From the NCBI GenBank assembly GCA_913050215.1, contig CAJXBG010000020.1, positions 1 through 42,406 of the forward strand: a DNA stretch of 42,406 nt, given 5' to 3'. Each line of letters opens with the position of its first letter. Position 1 is the first letter of the stretch. The notes below the pieces were generated by a model. That model made no database searches. It worked only from the letters and a program-made list of their open reading frames with translations, and was not told where the DNA came from. The position numbers and the translations under genes were made by a program. The DNA is from an uncultured Gammaproteobacteria bacterium (GTDB taxonomy: Bacteria; Pseudomonadota; Gammaproteobacteria; Pseudomonadales; Azotimanducaceae). Shown in pieces: positions 35,269 to 42,406 of this stretch.

Positions 35269-35748
35269 TTAGCCTTCAGGAATAGCGGTTAACAGCGTTT
35301 TGGCTTTTGCCTGATCTGGCACGAATCCAGGCGTGTCCAAGCAAAACTCAACCATGATGCCGTTCGGGTCAGCATAATACACCGACTGACACCAACTGTG
35401 ATCGATTTCCATAATCGGCTCGACATTCGCCGCGGCCATCTTTTGCTTAACCTCATCGTATCTTGCCTGATCGGCTGCAAAAGCCACGTGATTGACCCAG
35501 ACAGGCAGTCCCATACCGGTTGAAATATCCGTCCGAAGCTCCTCCGGCTCTCCGACTCCGTGCAAATCGAAAAATGCCAAGCTACTTCCATCACCCAAGT
35601 CGAAGAATATATGTCTCATGAAAGCCTCTGAGGTACCACCTAATTCGGTGTGAATGAGTGGAAAACCCATCAAATCTTCATAGAACTTTACCGTTGCCTC
35701 TATGTCACGGCATGCAAAAGCAACGTGATGAAAACCTTTGTTTCTCAT
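35269..35748 (-). CDS. VOC-family (glyoxalase-fold) metalloenzyme
   Basis: The 159-residue protein has two vicinal-oxygen-chelate modules. Metal-ligand candidates are the His in GFHHVAFACRD, His in WVNHVAFAADQ and Glu in GIMVEFCLDTPG, plus a mid-module Glu. The reaction (glyoxalase, dioxygenase or other) cannot be assigned. AAGGAGGT at 35755-35762 sets the start: a TTG six bases further upstream is immediately next to it, whereas the ATG at 35748 has normal spacing. It stands alone, divergent from argS. Confidence 0.85.
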   Translation of the reverse strand: MRNKGFHHVAFACRDIEATVKFYEDLMGFPLIHTELGGTSEAFMRHIFFDLGDGSSLAFFDLHGVGEPEELRTDISTGMGLPVWVNHVAFAADQARYDEVKQKMAAANVEPIMEIDHSWCQSVYYADPNGIMVEFCLDTPGFVPDQAKAKTLLTAIPEG

Positions 35749-35981
35749 ATTCAAACCTCCTTATGTCTTCATCTATGCTACCGAAGCAGGAACAGGGTTT
35801 CTAGCCGCCCGATAGAAAGAGTCATCAGCGCATCCCTTTCAGCGCCTAGGCTATTGAGCTAGAAGCGCTTGAACAGGACATCTAGGCACTCAACCACTAA
35901 AACTTTCCTATATTTACAAACTTCCGGGATGAACCGCGCAGGGTAAACAGCTAGACTGTGTTTTTTTTCGAAACTACTCCG

Positions 35982-37709
35982 ATGAATATTAGAAAATATC
36001 TCGACGCCGAAATCGAGAAGGCCCTCGCAAGCCAAGGTGCATCAGGCTGCCCGGCAATTACAAAACAGGCTCAACGAGTTGAATTTGGACAGTATCAGGC
36101 CAATGGTGTTATGGGTGCTGCAAAAAAACTGAAAATAAAACCACACGACCTTGCCCGTCAGGTGGTTGATAATCTCAATTTGGATTGCCTCCAACGCGTC
36201 GAAATCGCGGGGCCTGGTTTTATTAACCTGCACCTGGAACCCACATTCATCGCCGAAAGGCTTCGAGCCATGCGTTCGAGCGAACGGCTTGACGTTGAGC
36301 GCGCAGAGAGCAAGACAGTTGTCATTGACTACTCTGCCCCAAATCTCGCAAAAGAAATGCATATCGGCCATCTCCGGAGCACATCAATTGGCGACGCTGC
36401 CGCAAGATTACTGGAATTCCTAGGACATACCGTCATACGCGCGAATCACGTTGGGGATTGGGGTGCACAGTTTGGCAGCCTACTTGCATATATGGATCAA
36501 CTCGCAGCGCAGGGGGAGGAATTAAGTACCGCACTTACTGACCTCGAAAAATTTTACATGGCCGCCAGCGCGTTATTTAGAAACGACGAAACATTCGCGA
36601 AGAACGCACGGGAATATGTCGTCAGACTTCAGGGCGGTGACCCACACTGTCTTGCACTTTGGGAACAGTTTATCGAGGAATCAATCACGCACTGTCAAGC
36701 TGTGTACGAGCGCCTGAATATCACCTTGACCCGCGAAGATATTAAAGCGGAAAGCTCGTATAACGATGATCTTCCAAAAGTGGTTAACGAACTTACCGAT
36801 ATGAGCCTGCTAGTAGAATCCGATGGAGCAAAATGCGTATTTCTTGATGCGTTCATCGGCAAAGATGGTAACCCCCTACCTGCACTTGTACAGAAATCTG
36901 ACGGCGGTTATCCCTACCTGGCGAGCGATCTGGCCGCGGTGAGATATCGAACACGGGAATTAAAGGCAGATCAGGCGTTGTACTTTGTCGATGCCCGACA
37001 GAAATTGCATCTGTCTCAATTGTTCGCAGTCTCTAGAGAAGCCGGATATCTGAGTGCTGAAAACGATTTCAAGCACTGCCCCTTTGGCGTGATACTCAAA
37101 AAAGATGGGAAACCATTCAAGACCAGAGATGGCGCTGACGTCAAACTGCGCGATGTGATCGAAGAAGCCGTGAGTCGCGCGAGAGATCTGGTCAATGCAA
37201 AGAATCCAGAACTCGATGATGCAGCGCGGGGCCGGGTTGCAGAAGTCGTCGGCGTTGGTGCGATAAAATACGCTGAGCTGTCAAAAAACAGAACCACCGA
37301 CTACATTTTTGATTGGGACACTATGCTGTCTTTTGAGGGAAATACAGCACCTTACCTGCAATATGCTTACACGCGTATTCGAAGCATATTCCGCCGGGCA
37401 GATATCAAACCGGATACCCTACACAATTCCCGGCTGCTACTTACTGAACCCCTCGAACTTGAACTGGGCGTGAAGTTGATGCAGCTTCCGGAAACGCTCG
37501 AGGCAGTAGCAGAGGATTTTCAGGCCAACATTCTCTGCAACTATCTGTTTGAACTAGCTGGCACCTTTATGAGCTTCTACGAAGCCTGCCCCATCTTGAA
37601 AGCGGAAGAAGGGGTTCGAGACAGCAGGTTGCTGCTATCGGACTTGACCGCGAACACATTGAAAAAAGGGCTCGACCTGCTAGGCATCGAGGTTGTCGAG
37701 CAGATGTGA
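35982..37709 (+). CDS. argS: Arginyl-tRNA synthetase
   Basis: Class I synthetase that charges tRNA-Arg. Starting at ATG 35982 the product is 575 residues (E. coli 577) and begins MNIRKYLDAEIEKAL; a GTG 24 bases upstream would add eight non-conserved residues. The N-terminal tRNA-recognition domain precedes the HIGH motif in APNLAKEMHIGHLRS (about 118-132), then DWGAQFG. The KMSKS site takes the degenerate form usual in ArgS (KPFKTRDGADVKL). The C-terminal DALR domain is complete (FMSFYEACPI). The 233 bases upstream hold an AT-rich stretch but no clear promoter. Confidence 0.97.
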   Translation: MNIRKYLDAEIEKALASQGASGCPAITKQAQRVEFGQYQANGVMGAAKKLKIKPHDLARQVVDNLNLDCLQRVEIAGPGFINLHLEPTFIAERLRAMRSSERLDVERAESKTVVIDYSAPNLAKEMHIGHLRSTSIGDAAARLLEFLGHTVIRANHVGDWGAQFGSLLAYMDQLAAQGEELSTALTDLEKFYMAASALFRNDETFAKNAREYVVRLQGGDPHCLALWEQFIEESITHCQAVYERLNITLTREDIKAESSYNDDLPKVVNELTDMSLLVESDGAKCVFLDAFIGKDGNPLPALVQKSDGGYPYLASDLAAVRYRTRELKADQALYFVDARQKLHLSQLFAVSREAGYLSAENDFKHCPFGVILKKDGKPFKTRDGADVKLRDVIEEAVSRARDLVNAKNPELDDAARGRVAEVVGVGAIKYAELSKNRTTDYIFDWDTMLSFEGNTAPYLQYAYTRIRSIFRRADIKPDTLHNSRLLLTEPLELELGVKLMQLPETLEAVAEDFQANILCNYLFELAGTFMSFYEACPILKAEEGVRDSRLLLSDLTANTLKKGLDLLGIEVVEQM

Positions 37710-37726
37710 TTTTTTCGTATTGGCAA

Positions 37727-37751
37727 AGCGAACATGAAAGCGGTGTTCGCT
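37727..37751. repeat. 8-bp hairpin after argS
   Basis: AGCGAACA (37727-37734) and TGTTCGCT (37744-37751) are exact complements with a 9-base loop, 17 bases after the argS stop. No T-run follows. Confidence 0.5.
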
Positions 37752-37806
37752 GCGCTTGCCTTGTGCAAGTTTTCGATAAAATTGCCGGCGCTGAATTAAA
37801 AAGACT

Positions 37807-37829
37807 CGACAACGACCGGACCGTTGTCG
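37807..37829. repeat. 8-bp hairpin before the dihydrofolate reductase gene
   Basis: CGACAACG (37807-37814) and CGTTGTCG (37822-37829) pair around ACCGGAC. On the plus strand only three T residues follow. On the minus strand a run of five T residues follows after four bases, but no minus-strand gene lies there to be terminated. It may be a weak terminator or an mRNA element before the reductase. Confidence 0.45.
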
Positions 37830-37880
37830 TTTAAGAACAGGAAGTGACTATTACATTCATCTCAATCGAAAATATGACAG

Positions 37881-38423
37881 ATGCCCAATAACAACCAAAA
37901 ACCTCTGGACAAACCATCGACGAACCAAGAGATACGAGAGGTTACAATCATCGCCGCGCGTTCCAAAAACCACGTCATCGGTCGGGGCGATGAGATTCCC
38001 TGGCGTGTAAAAGGCGAACAAAAGCTTTTCAAGGAACTAACCATGGGCGGCTGCATGATTATGGGTCGAAAAACCTTTGAATCAATCGGACGCCCCCTGC
38101 CAGGACGCGACACGATCATAGTCACCCGGAACGCAGCCTTTCGTCATGAAGGATGTGAGTGCGTAAACGATATTCCTACTGCACTTAAGTTGGCACAAAC
38201 CAAACGGGTACCTATTCATTTTGTCGGAGGTGGTGAGATATATCGACAGGCTTTTGATCTCAACATCGCGGACGTGCTGCATATCACCACGATCCAGACT
38301 GAGGTTGAAGGCGATGTATATTTCCCACAAATTCCCGAGAATGATTTCTCAGTAGTCGACGAGAAGCGGTATCTCTCTAATATCGACTACCTGTACGAAC
38401 GCTATGAGCGAGTTCGCGATTAA
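37881..38423 (+). CDS. folA: Dihydrofolate reductase of the DfrA1-like sequence type
   Basis: The enzyme reduces dihydrofolate to tetrahydrofolate. The 180-residue protein has an extra N-terminal tail of about 18 residues, then the fold. Motifs resemble integron DfrA1 rather than E. coli FolA: IPWRVKGEQKLFKELT (39-54; DfrA1 has IPWSAKGEQLLFKAIT, FolA has LPADLAWFK), GRKTFES (62-68), GGGEIY (116-121) and TEVEGDVYFPQIP (140-152). Glu46 replaces the catalytic-position Asp27 of FolA and Gln47 its Leu28, as in DfrA1. That pattern fits trimethoprim-insensitive enzymes, but insensitivity is inferred. No integron or attC site is visible; argS and a Sel1-SPOR gene flank it. Confidence 0.9.
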   Translation: MPNNNQKPLDKPSTNQEIREVTIIAARSKNHVIGRGDEIPWRVKGEQKLFKELTMGGCMIMGRKTFESIGRPLPGRDTIIVTRNAAFRHEGCECVNDIPTALKLAQTKRVPIHFVGGGEIYRQAFDLNIADVLHITTIQTEVEGDVYFPQIPENDFSVVDEKRYLSNIDYLYERYERVRD

Positions 38424-38785
38424 CTATTTCTGAGGCAGACTGCGGGCAAATTAACAACATTGACAATCAATTGTCCCCCACTCTATCGCTCGCATTACCG
38501 GCAAAAATTTCTGACCTTGCCAACCTGACCATGCGAGCAACTTTTTAGCCAGTCTGAGTTTGACCTCGCTGCAAAATATCGCTTTAGTCTGATTTGGCTA
38601 CTGAGGATTTTCTGCTCGATAAGGAAACCCTAATGTATCTTTTCAGACAGGTGCTTCTCTGCCCTGAATCTTTCAGGGCCACCTTATCGGAAATACATCT
38701 GGTAACATTATGAACTCAACAAGAAATCAAAACGCTCGTAAAGGCAGGCAACGAAATCACCAGTGATGGGGTTACATCAGAGATT
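38424..38785. other. Intergenic region with a tight hairpin
   Basis: No gene is supported in these 362 bases. GCCCTGAA (38661-38668), loop TCT, TTCAGGGC (38672-38679) form a perfect 8-bp stem; flanking AGGTG and CACCT extend it across a 7-base bulge. No T-run follows. An 18-codon frame at 38710 is too short and lacks a binding site. Confidence 0.45.
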
Positions 38786-39607
38786 ATGACTAATCGTATC
38801 TATTTAATATTGTTGATTTTCCCTCTTATGTGGCCATCATTCACTCAGGCTGCCTCGGAATTTGAGCAAGCAGCAGAATCATATCGAAATAACAATTACG
38901 CAGTCGCTTTACCGGCGTTCACTAAACTCGCAGAACAAGGAGATGCCAGGGCACAAACCGTACTTGCGCTGATGCACAAGTACGGCGAAGGCACACAGGA
39001 GAACCCATTACTGGCCTTCAAATGGTACCAGCGTGCGGCAAAACTCAACTATCCCCCGGCTCAGTTTAATTTGGGACTCATGCATCAGGAAGGCCTGGGG
39101 ACTGCCATAAATTATGCGCTCGCCATCGAATGGTATACCAAAGCAGCGTTAGGCGGATTCGAACGCGCTAACGATAAACTTGTAGAGCTAAATTCAGCCG
39201 CGGTACCTCGCACAGTGACGGTGGACCCGCAGGTTCCTGGGCCAGAGACATGGAACTTTCGCCTTCCCAACTCACATCGGCGCGCCCCCCAGGAAGACAT
39301 CGAATTAGGCGATACAATCGCCCAAAACCAACTGTCGCCCAATAGCAACTCATACCAAGTACAGCTCGGTGCTATGAGTTCGATCAAGGCGGCTGAAGCC
39401 CTGTGGCATCAGATTGTCTTTCTATCACCTGAGCTTTTTGACAATCAAAAAATGTTCATCAAACCTTCGAAGAAAGCGCCCAATCCAATCTATCTACTAC
39501 AAGTCGGCCCTTTCGTAACCTTTTCCGAGGCAACCAGCTTCTGTCAAAAAATGAACCAACGCGGCATCAGGACAGGATGCTTACCCCTGTCATCAACAGA
39601 TGAATGA
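38786..39607 (+). CDS. Sel1-repeat and SPOR-domain envelope protein
   Basis: The 273-residue protein starts with a signal peptide (IYLILLIFPLMWPSFTQA, cleavage after Ala). Sel1/TPR repeats follow at about residues 25-130 (GDARAQTVLALMHKYGEG, PPAQFNLGLMHQEGLG). The C-terminal third is a SPOR domain (YQVQLGAMSSIKAAEALW to QVGPFVTFSEATSF). SPOR domains bind denuded septal glycan strands, so this protein is probably periplasmic and near the division site; its exact role is unknown. Confidence 0.88.
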   Translation: MTNRIYLILLIFPLMWPSFTQAASEFEQAAESYRNNNYAVALPAFTKLAEQGDARAQTVLALMHKYGEGTQENPLLAFKWYQRAAKLNYPPAQFNLGLMHQEGLGTAINYALAIEWYTKAALGGFERANDKLVELNSAAVPRTVTVDPQVPGPETWNFRLPNSHRRAPQEDIELGDTIAQNQLSPNSNSYQVQLGAMSSIKAAEALWHQIVFLSPELFDNQKMFIKPSKKAPNPIYLLQVGPFVTFSEATSFCQKMNQRGIRTGCLPLSSTDE

Positions 39608-39908
39608 CGACCTACTCCGCCGACCATAGCAACAACCCAACCTGCTTTGCCGTTGGCGTGTGGTACTTGCTCCAACGGTGATACTATTCAGGTTCCTGCT
39701 CGAATTAATAGCGGAGCGGATCAATTTTTTAATTAAGGTCAACCTTCGTTTTCTCGTGGATACCAATTGATATGCTCTTCAGCCTTCGCCACCGAGTTAA
39801 CGCAGGTCTTGCGACAACGATACTCAAACTTTCAATGCCTGAATTCTGTTACCGGGTACTTTTCTTCTTGGCGTTTTCATTGGGCTGATTTCTGGGGATA
39901 ATGACATT
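39608..39908. other. Intergenic region after the Sel1-SPOR gene, possible weak terminator
   Basis: No gene is supported in these 301 bases. CTGCTC (39696-39701) can pair with GAGCGG (39714-39719), with one G-U pair, and a run of six T residues starts at 39725; this could be a weak terminator. A 38-codon frame at 39772 has no good ribosome site. Confidence 0.35.
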
Positions 39909-40448
39909 ATGACGCAGGAAAATTACAGACATACGCTACTAAAGCAGTTGTTGCCTCTTGGTTTTACATCAGCATTTTTAGATGACTGCAAAATGCCGCT
40001 GCAAATAGAGGCAGAAAAACTGGTATCGGCAGGTCCAGATGTCTTCGATCGTGAACAACTGATGCACCCTGATACTCTGATCGCATGGCAAGAAATGAAA
40101 ACGGTGTCTGCAATAGATAACATTCAGCTGCAACTCGTTTCCGCCTTCAGATCTGTTGAGTATCAATGTGCACTCATTCAACGGAAACTTGACAAGGGCA
40201 TTGACCTTGCAGAGATTCTCACTGTAAATGCTGCTCCCGGCTTCAGTGAGCATCACACCGGCAAGGCACTCGATCTGACGACGGTGGGAGAAGAGCCTCT
40301 AGAAGAATCCTTCGAGACAACCGATGCATTCAGTTGGCTGCAAACGAACGCCAGTGACTACGGTTTTAGTTTATCTTATCCAAGAGACAACCCATGGGGC
40401 ATTGCTTATGAACCGTGGCACTGGGCATGGGAGCCGAGTTCGCGCTAG
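39909..40448 (+). CDS. M15-family D-alanyl-D-alanine carboxypeptidase-like protein without signal peptide
   Basis: The 179-residue protein has the LAS/VanY zinc-peptidase motifs: VSAFRS (about 79), GFSEHHTGKALDL (about 111-123; the SxHxxGxAxD zinc site) and EPWHWAW (about 168-174; catalytic Glu and third ligand). VanY and LdcB relatives cut the terminal D-Ala of cell-wall peptides. There is no signal peptide or transmembrane helix, so the product may be cytoplasmic and act on recycled muropeptides, which would fit with Mpl 6 kb away. GGGGATA precedes the start. Its stop overlaps the convergent reductase gene by four bases (CTAG). Confidence 0.88.
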   Translation: MTQENYRHTLLKQLLPLGFTSAFLDDCKMPLQIEAEKLVSAGPDVFDREQLMHPDTLIAWQEMKTVSAIDNIQLQLVSAFRSVEYQCALIQRKLDKGIDLAEILTVNAAPGFSEHHTGKALDLTTVGEEPLEESFETTDAFSWLQTNASDYGFSLSYPRDNPWGIAYEPWHWAWEPSSR

Positions 40449-41281
40449 CGAGAATACTTATTCATCTTTTCTGCGATCAACTTTCGCTGTTCGTCCGTCA
40501 ACGCTTTGCGCGTCGGTTGCGAAACAGGATCTTTTGCAAACACATACTTTTCTCTGATCACCTGACGAACCCCAAAACCTTCGTGTTTTAGAAGGTCAAA
40601 GCACTCGTCCACCATTGCTGGATTACCACACAACATGACAAGATCCTTGCTAGCATCAAGCTCAAGCTGTGCTAGCTGTTGCTGCACATATCCGGCATGA
40701 ACATAACTTGCGATTGACGGTTCCGAAACCGCCATATCCCGGCTCAGGCTTACTCGGAAATCCACACTTGCAGCATATTTTTGCTGATATTTAACCAAGA
40801 AATCGGCATAGAGAATTTCACTTTCATCACGTGCCCCAAACAAAAAAGTCAGTTGAACCTCTCCAGCAGCTAAAGGGATTTCAAGCTGACGTAACATTGG
40901 GAGGTAGGGTGCAATCCCGACGCTTGTTGCAACGAGAATAATACGAGGGGGCAATCTCTGCGGAATCACTAGACGACCGAATGGGCCTGTTACACTTGCC
41001 ACTAAACCTTGCGATGCAGAAAATAACAGATCGGTAGCTCTGCCCTTTTCAACTTTCGAAATGACCAAATCAAATTTTGAAGTACTGATCTCTCCGTTAT
41101 TGACCGAATCATCAAGATTACACAAGCTGTAACTGCGCTCGAAATCGCCAAGATCATCATTAAATGTAAAGCGAAAAAACTGACCTGGCCGAAACTTTAC
41201 TGATTCACCGGTCAGGGGAACGAACCTCAAAGCGATCGTCGACCCACTCAACCAATCAACCTGTTTCAATTCAACTTCCAC
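40445..41281 (-). CDS. fpr: Ferredoxin-NADP+ reductase-like flavoprotein
   Basis: An NAD(P)H oxidoreductase of the FNR superfamily. The 278-residue product, from GTG 41281, has the FAD-binding RSYSLCN (about 50-56), the second flavin site TGPFGRLVIP, the nicotinamide-domain TSVGIAPYLPML (about 118-129) and MLCGNPAMVDECF (about 216-228), with REKYVF near the C-terminus as in proteobacterial Fpr. It may supply reduced ferredoxin or flavodoxin; since no cysJ is seen, support of the sulfite reductase is possible but only a guess. Confidence 0.9.
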   Translation of the reverse strand: MEVELKQVDWLSGSTIALRFVPLTGESVKFRPGQFFRFTFNDDLGDFERSYSLCNLDDSVNNGEISTSKFDLVISKVEKGRATDLLFSASQGLVASVTGPFGRLVIPQRLPPRIILVATSVGIAPYLPMLRQLEIPLAAGEVQLTFLFGARDESEILYADFLVKYQQKYAASVDFRVSLSRDMAVSEPSIASYVHAGYVQQQLAQLELDASKDLVMLCGNPAMVDECFDLLKHEGFGVRQVIREKYVFAKDPVSQPTRKALTDEQRKLIAEKMNKYSR

Positions 41282-41570
41282 TTCTCTGCCCTTTTAGAAT
41301 GACCGGTATTCGCAATGACTGCCCGCTTGAGGCCAGACCACCCACTAACCATACAATGATACCCGATAGACAATTCGGGTTAGAGTAAAATTTATCATCT
41401 ACTCATCCTTGCACAAAAACTAATATCACGTCTTCAATTAATCGTCTGTAGGTTGTAGAACAACGCAATATCCCTCAAACTATTTTCACTGTTTCCTGAG
41501 TTAACATTGGTAAATTTTTGGATAAGTGCAATTTTTTCCACGTCCCCAACAATTCTGGTGCTGATAATCT

Positions 41571-42406
41571 ATGGACATAGAGGGCTCGGTAGCACCAGGT
41601 TTCGAGAGGGTACGAGACACCTTCGCTTCTTTCTGGCTGGAGTCCGAACTGGGCGCAAGCGTTTGTGCCTATCATCAGGGCGAAAAAGTTGTTGATCTGT
41701 GGGCTGGTTACAAGGACGCCGCGCGGGAAGACCCTTGGCTCGCTGATACGCTTGTTAATGTCTACTCAACGACTAAAGGACTTGCGGCGCTCGCTGTTGC
41801 AGTGCTTTATGACGAGGGTTCGATTGATTATACCGCGCCTGTTGCTCAATACTGGCCCGAGTTTGGCGCGGCAGGAAAATCAAAAGTCACCGTTGCTGAA
41901 CTGCTTGCTCATAAGGCCGGTGTTTCTGCTGTAGATCAAACACTCGTCGTTGAAGACTTGTACAACTGGCAAAAAATGACAAACCTGATAGCAACTCAGG
42001 CGCCGCTTTGGTCACCGGGCAAAGCCTCAGGTTATCATGCTGTGACCTGGGGTTACCTCCCCGGAGAGCTCATTAAGAGAATCACCGGCGAATCCTTAGG
42101 CGCTTATTTCAGGCGCAAGATTGGCGAACCGCTGCAGGCAGATTGTTACATTGGTTTGCCAGATGCCGAACATGACAGGTGCGCAACCTTAAATGGACCC
42201 AACCGCGCACGCAGAAATTTTGAATCAACATTCGCACCCAAAGAGAAACAATCACCCACGCCACATCCGCCGCAAGACCAGACCAGCTCTGATCTGTACA
42301 AAAAATCCATGTTAAATCCGGTCATTGCACCCTTTAAACATGCTTCCAGTTCGGAATGGCGACGAGCCGAAATTGCGGCTTCGAACGGCCATGCATCTGC
42401 TCGAGG
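41571..42406 (+). CDS. Serine hydrolase of the beta-lactamase/CubicO fold (3' truncated by window edge)
   Basis: The frame runs open to the last base of the window, 278 codons, so the C-terminus is missing. It has the penicillin-binding-type active site: Ser66 and Lys69 in YSTTKG, Tyr155 in GYHAVTWGY, and a later SNGHASAR (about 270). The early VVDLWAGYKD is typical of the EstB/LACTB-like family. Members are esterases, peptidases or weak lactamases, so this is not called a resistance gene. The start at 41571 gives the conserved PGFERVRDTF; no strong ribosome site is visible. It is divergent from fpr with a 289-base gap. Confidence 0.9.
   Translation, partial: MDIEGSVAPGFERVRDTFASFWLESELGASVCAYHQGEKVVDLWAGYKDAAREDPWLADTLVNVYSTTKGLAALAVAVLYDEGSIDYTAPVAQYWPEFGAAGKSKVTVAELLAHKAGVSAVDQTLVVEDLYNWQKMTNLIATQAPLWSPGKASGYHAVTWGYLPGELIKRITGESLGAYFRRKIGEPLQADCYIGLPDAEHDRCATLNGPNRARRNFESTFAPKEKQSPTPHPPQDQTSSDLYKKSMLNPVIAPFKHASSSEWRRAEIAASNGHASAR

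Noticed and set aside
38710-38766. 18-codon basic frame before the Sel1-SPOR gene, possible leader peptide
   Set aside because: Too short, no ribosome site, and no regulatory structure downstream to make it a leader.
39772-39888. 38-codon plus-strand frame before the M15 peptidase
   Set aside because: No good Shine-Dalgarno sequence and no recognisable pattern.
41571-42406. Possible beta-lactamase resistance gene
   Set aside because: Fold and SxxK fit CubicO/EstB-type esterases or peptidases at least as well; no class C lactamase hallmark is seen.

Overview
The window is 42.4 kb of densely packed chromosome from a gammaproteobacterium outside the Enterobacterales. Three things point there: the gene orders lptD-surA-rsmA-apaH and accB-accC-prmA-zinc-ribbon-dusB-fis-purH-purD, a four-cysteine FNR regulator, and a Cox15-type heme A synthase. 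I saw no transposase, integrase, phage gene, CRISPR array, tRNA or rRNA. The species cannot be named from this sequence. All calls were made by eye; comparisons to named proteins are from memory.

Layout. (1) 1-5517, plus strand: an outer-membrane and RNA-maintenance operon, lptD (5' part outside the window), surA, rsmA, apaH, cca. The pdxA and apaG genes usual in this cluster are absent. (2) 15062-5537, minus strand: a lone DsbD alpha domain, then accB, accC, prmA, a zinc-ribbon/DUF3426 membrane protein, dusB, fis, purH, purD, with several start/stop overlaps. The aroQ gene often found beside accB is absent. (3) 15145-19481, plus strand: a TPR-like lipoprotein, a DUF2333 protein and a membrane pyrophosphatase. 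(4) 23178-19605, minus strand: an assimilatory sulfite reductase operon (cysI, DUF934, cysG). (5) 23752-30050: a dihydropteroate synthase of the Sul (sulfonamide-resistant) sequence type, a pyrophosphate-type phosphofructokinase, ctaA-nadE, and an FNR regulator. (6) 30212-30807: an FNR-like site between two divergent genes, a 36-residue membrane peptide and a small receiver-like protein. (7) 30934-42406: acyl-CoA dehydrogenase, a membrane protein with mpl, a DUF2161 protein, a VOC enzyme, argS, a DfrA-like dihydrofolate reductase, a Sel1-SPOR protein, an M15 peptidase, a ferredoxin-NADP reductase and a partial serine hydrolase.

The most notable result is that the two folate-pathway drug targets in this window both resemble mobile resistance enzymes. 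The dihydropteroate synthase reads like Sul2/Sul1, and the dihydrofolate reductase reads like integron-borne DfrA1. Both sit in ordinary chromosomal surroundings without mobility genes, so this lineage could be a native relative or reservoir of such enzymes. Also of interest are the FNR-site gene pair and the co-occurrence of a K+-dependent-type membrane pyrophosphatase with a PPi-type phosphofructokinase, which suggests pyrophosphate-linked energy metabolism.
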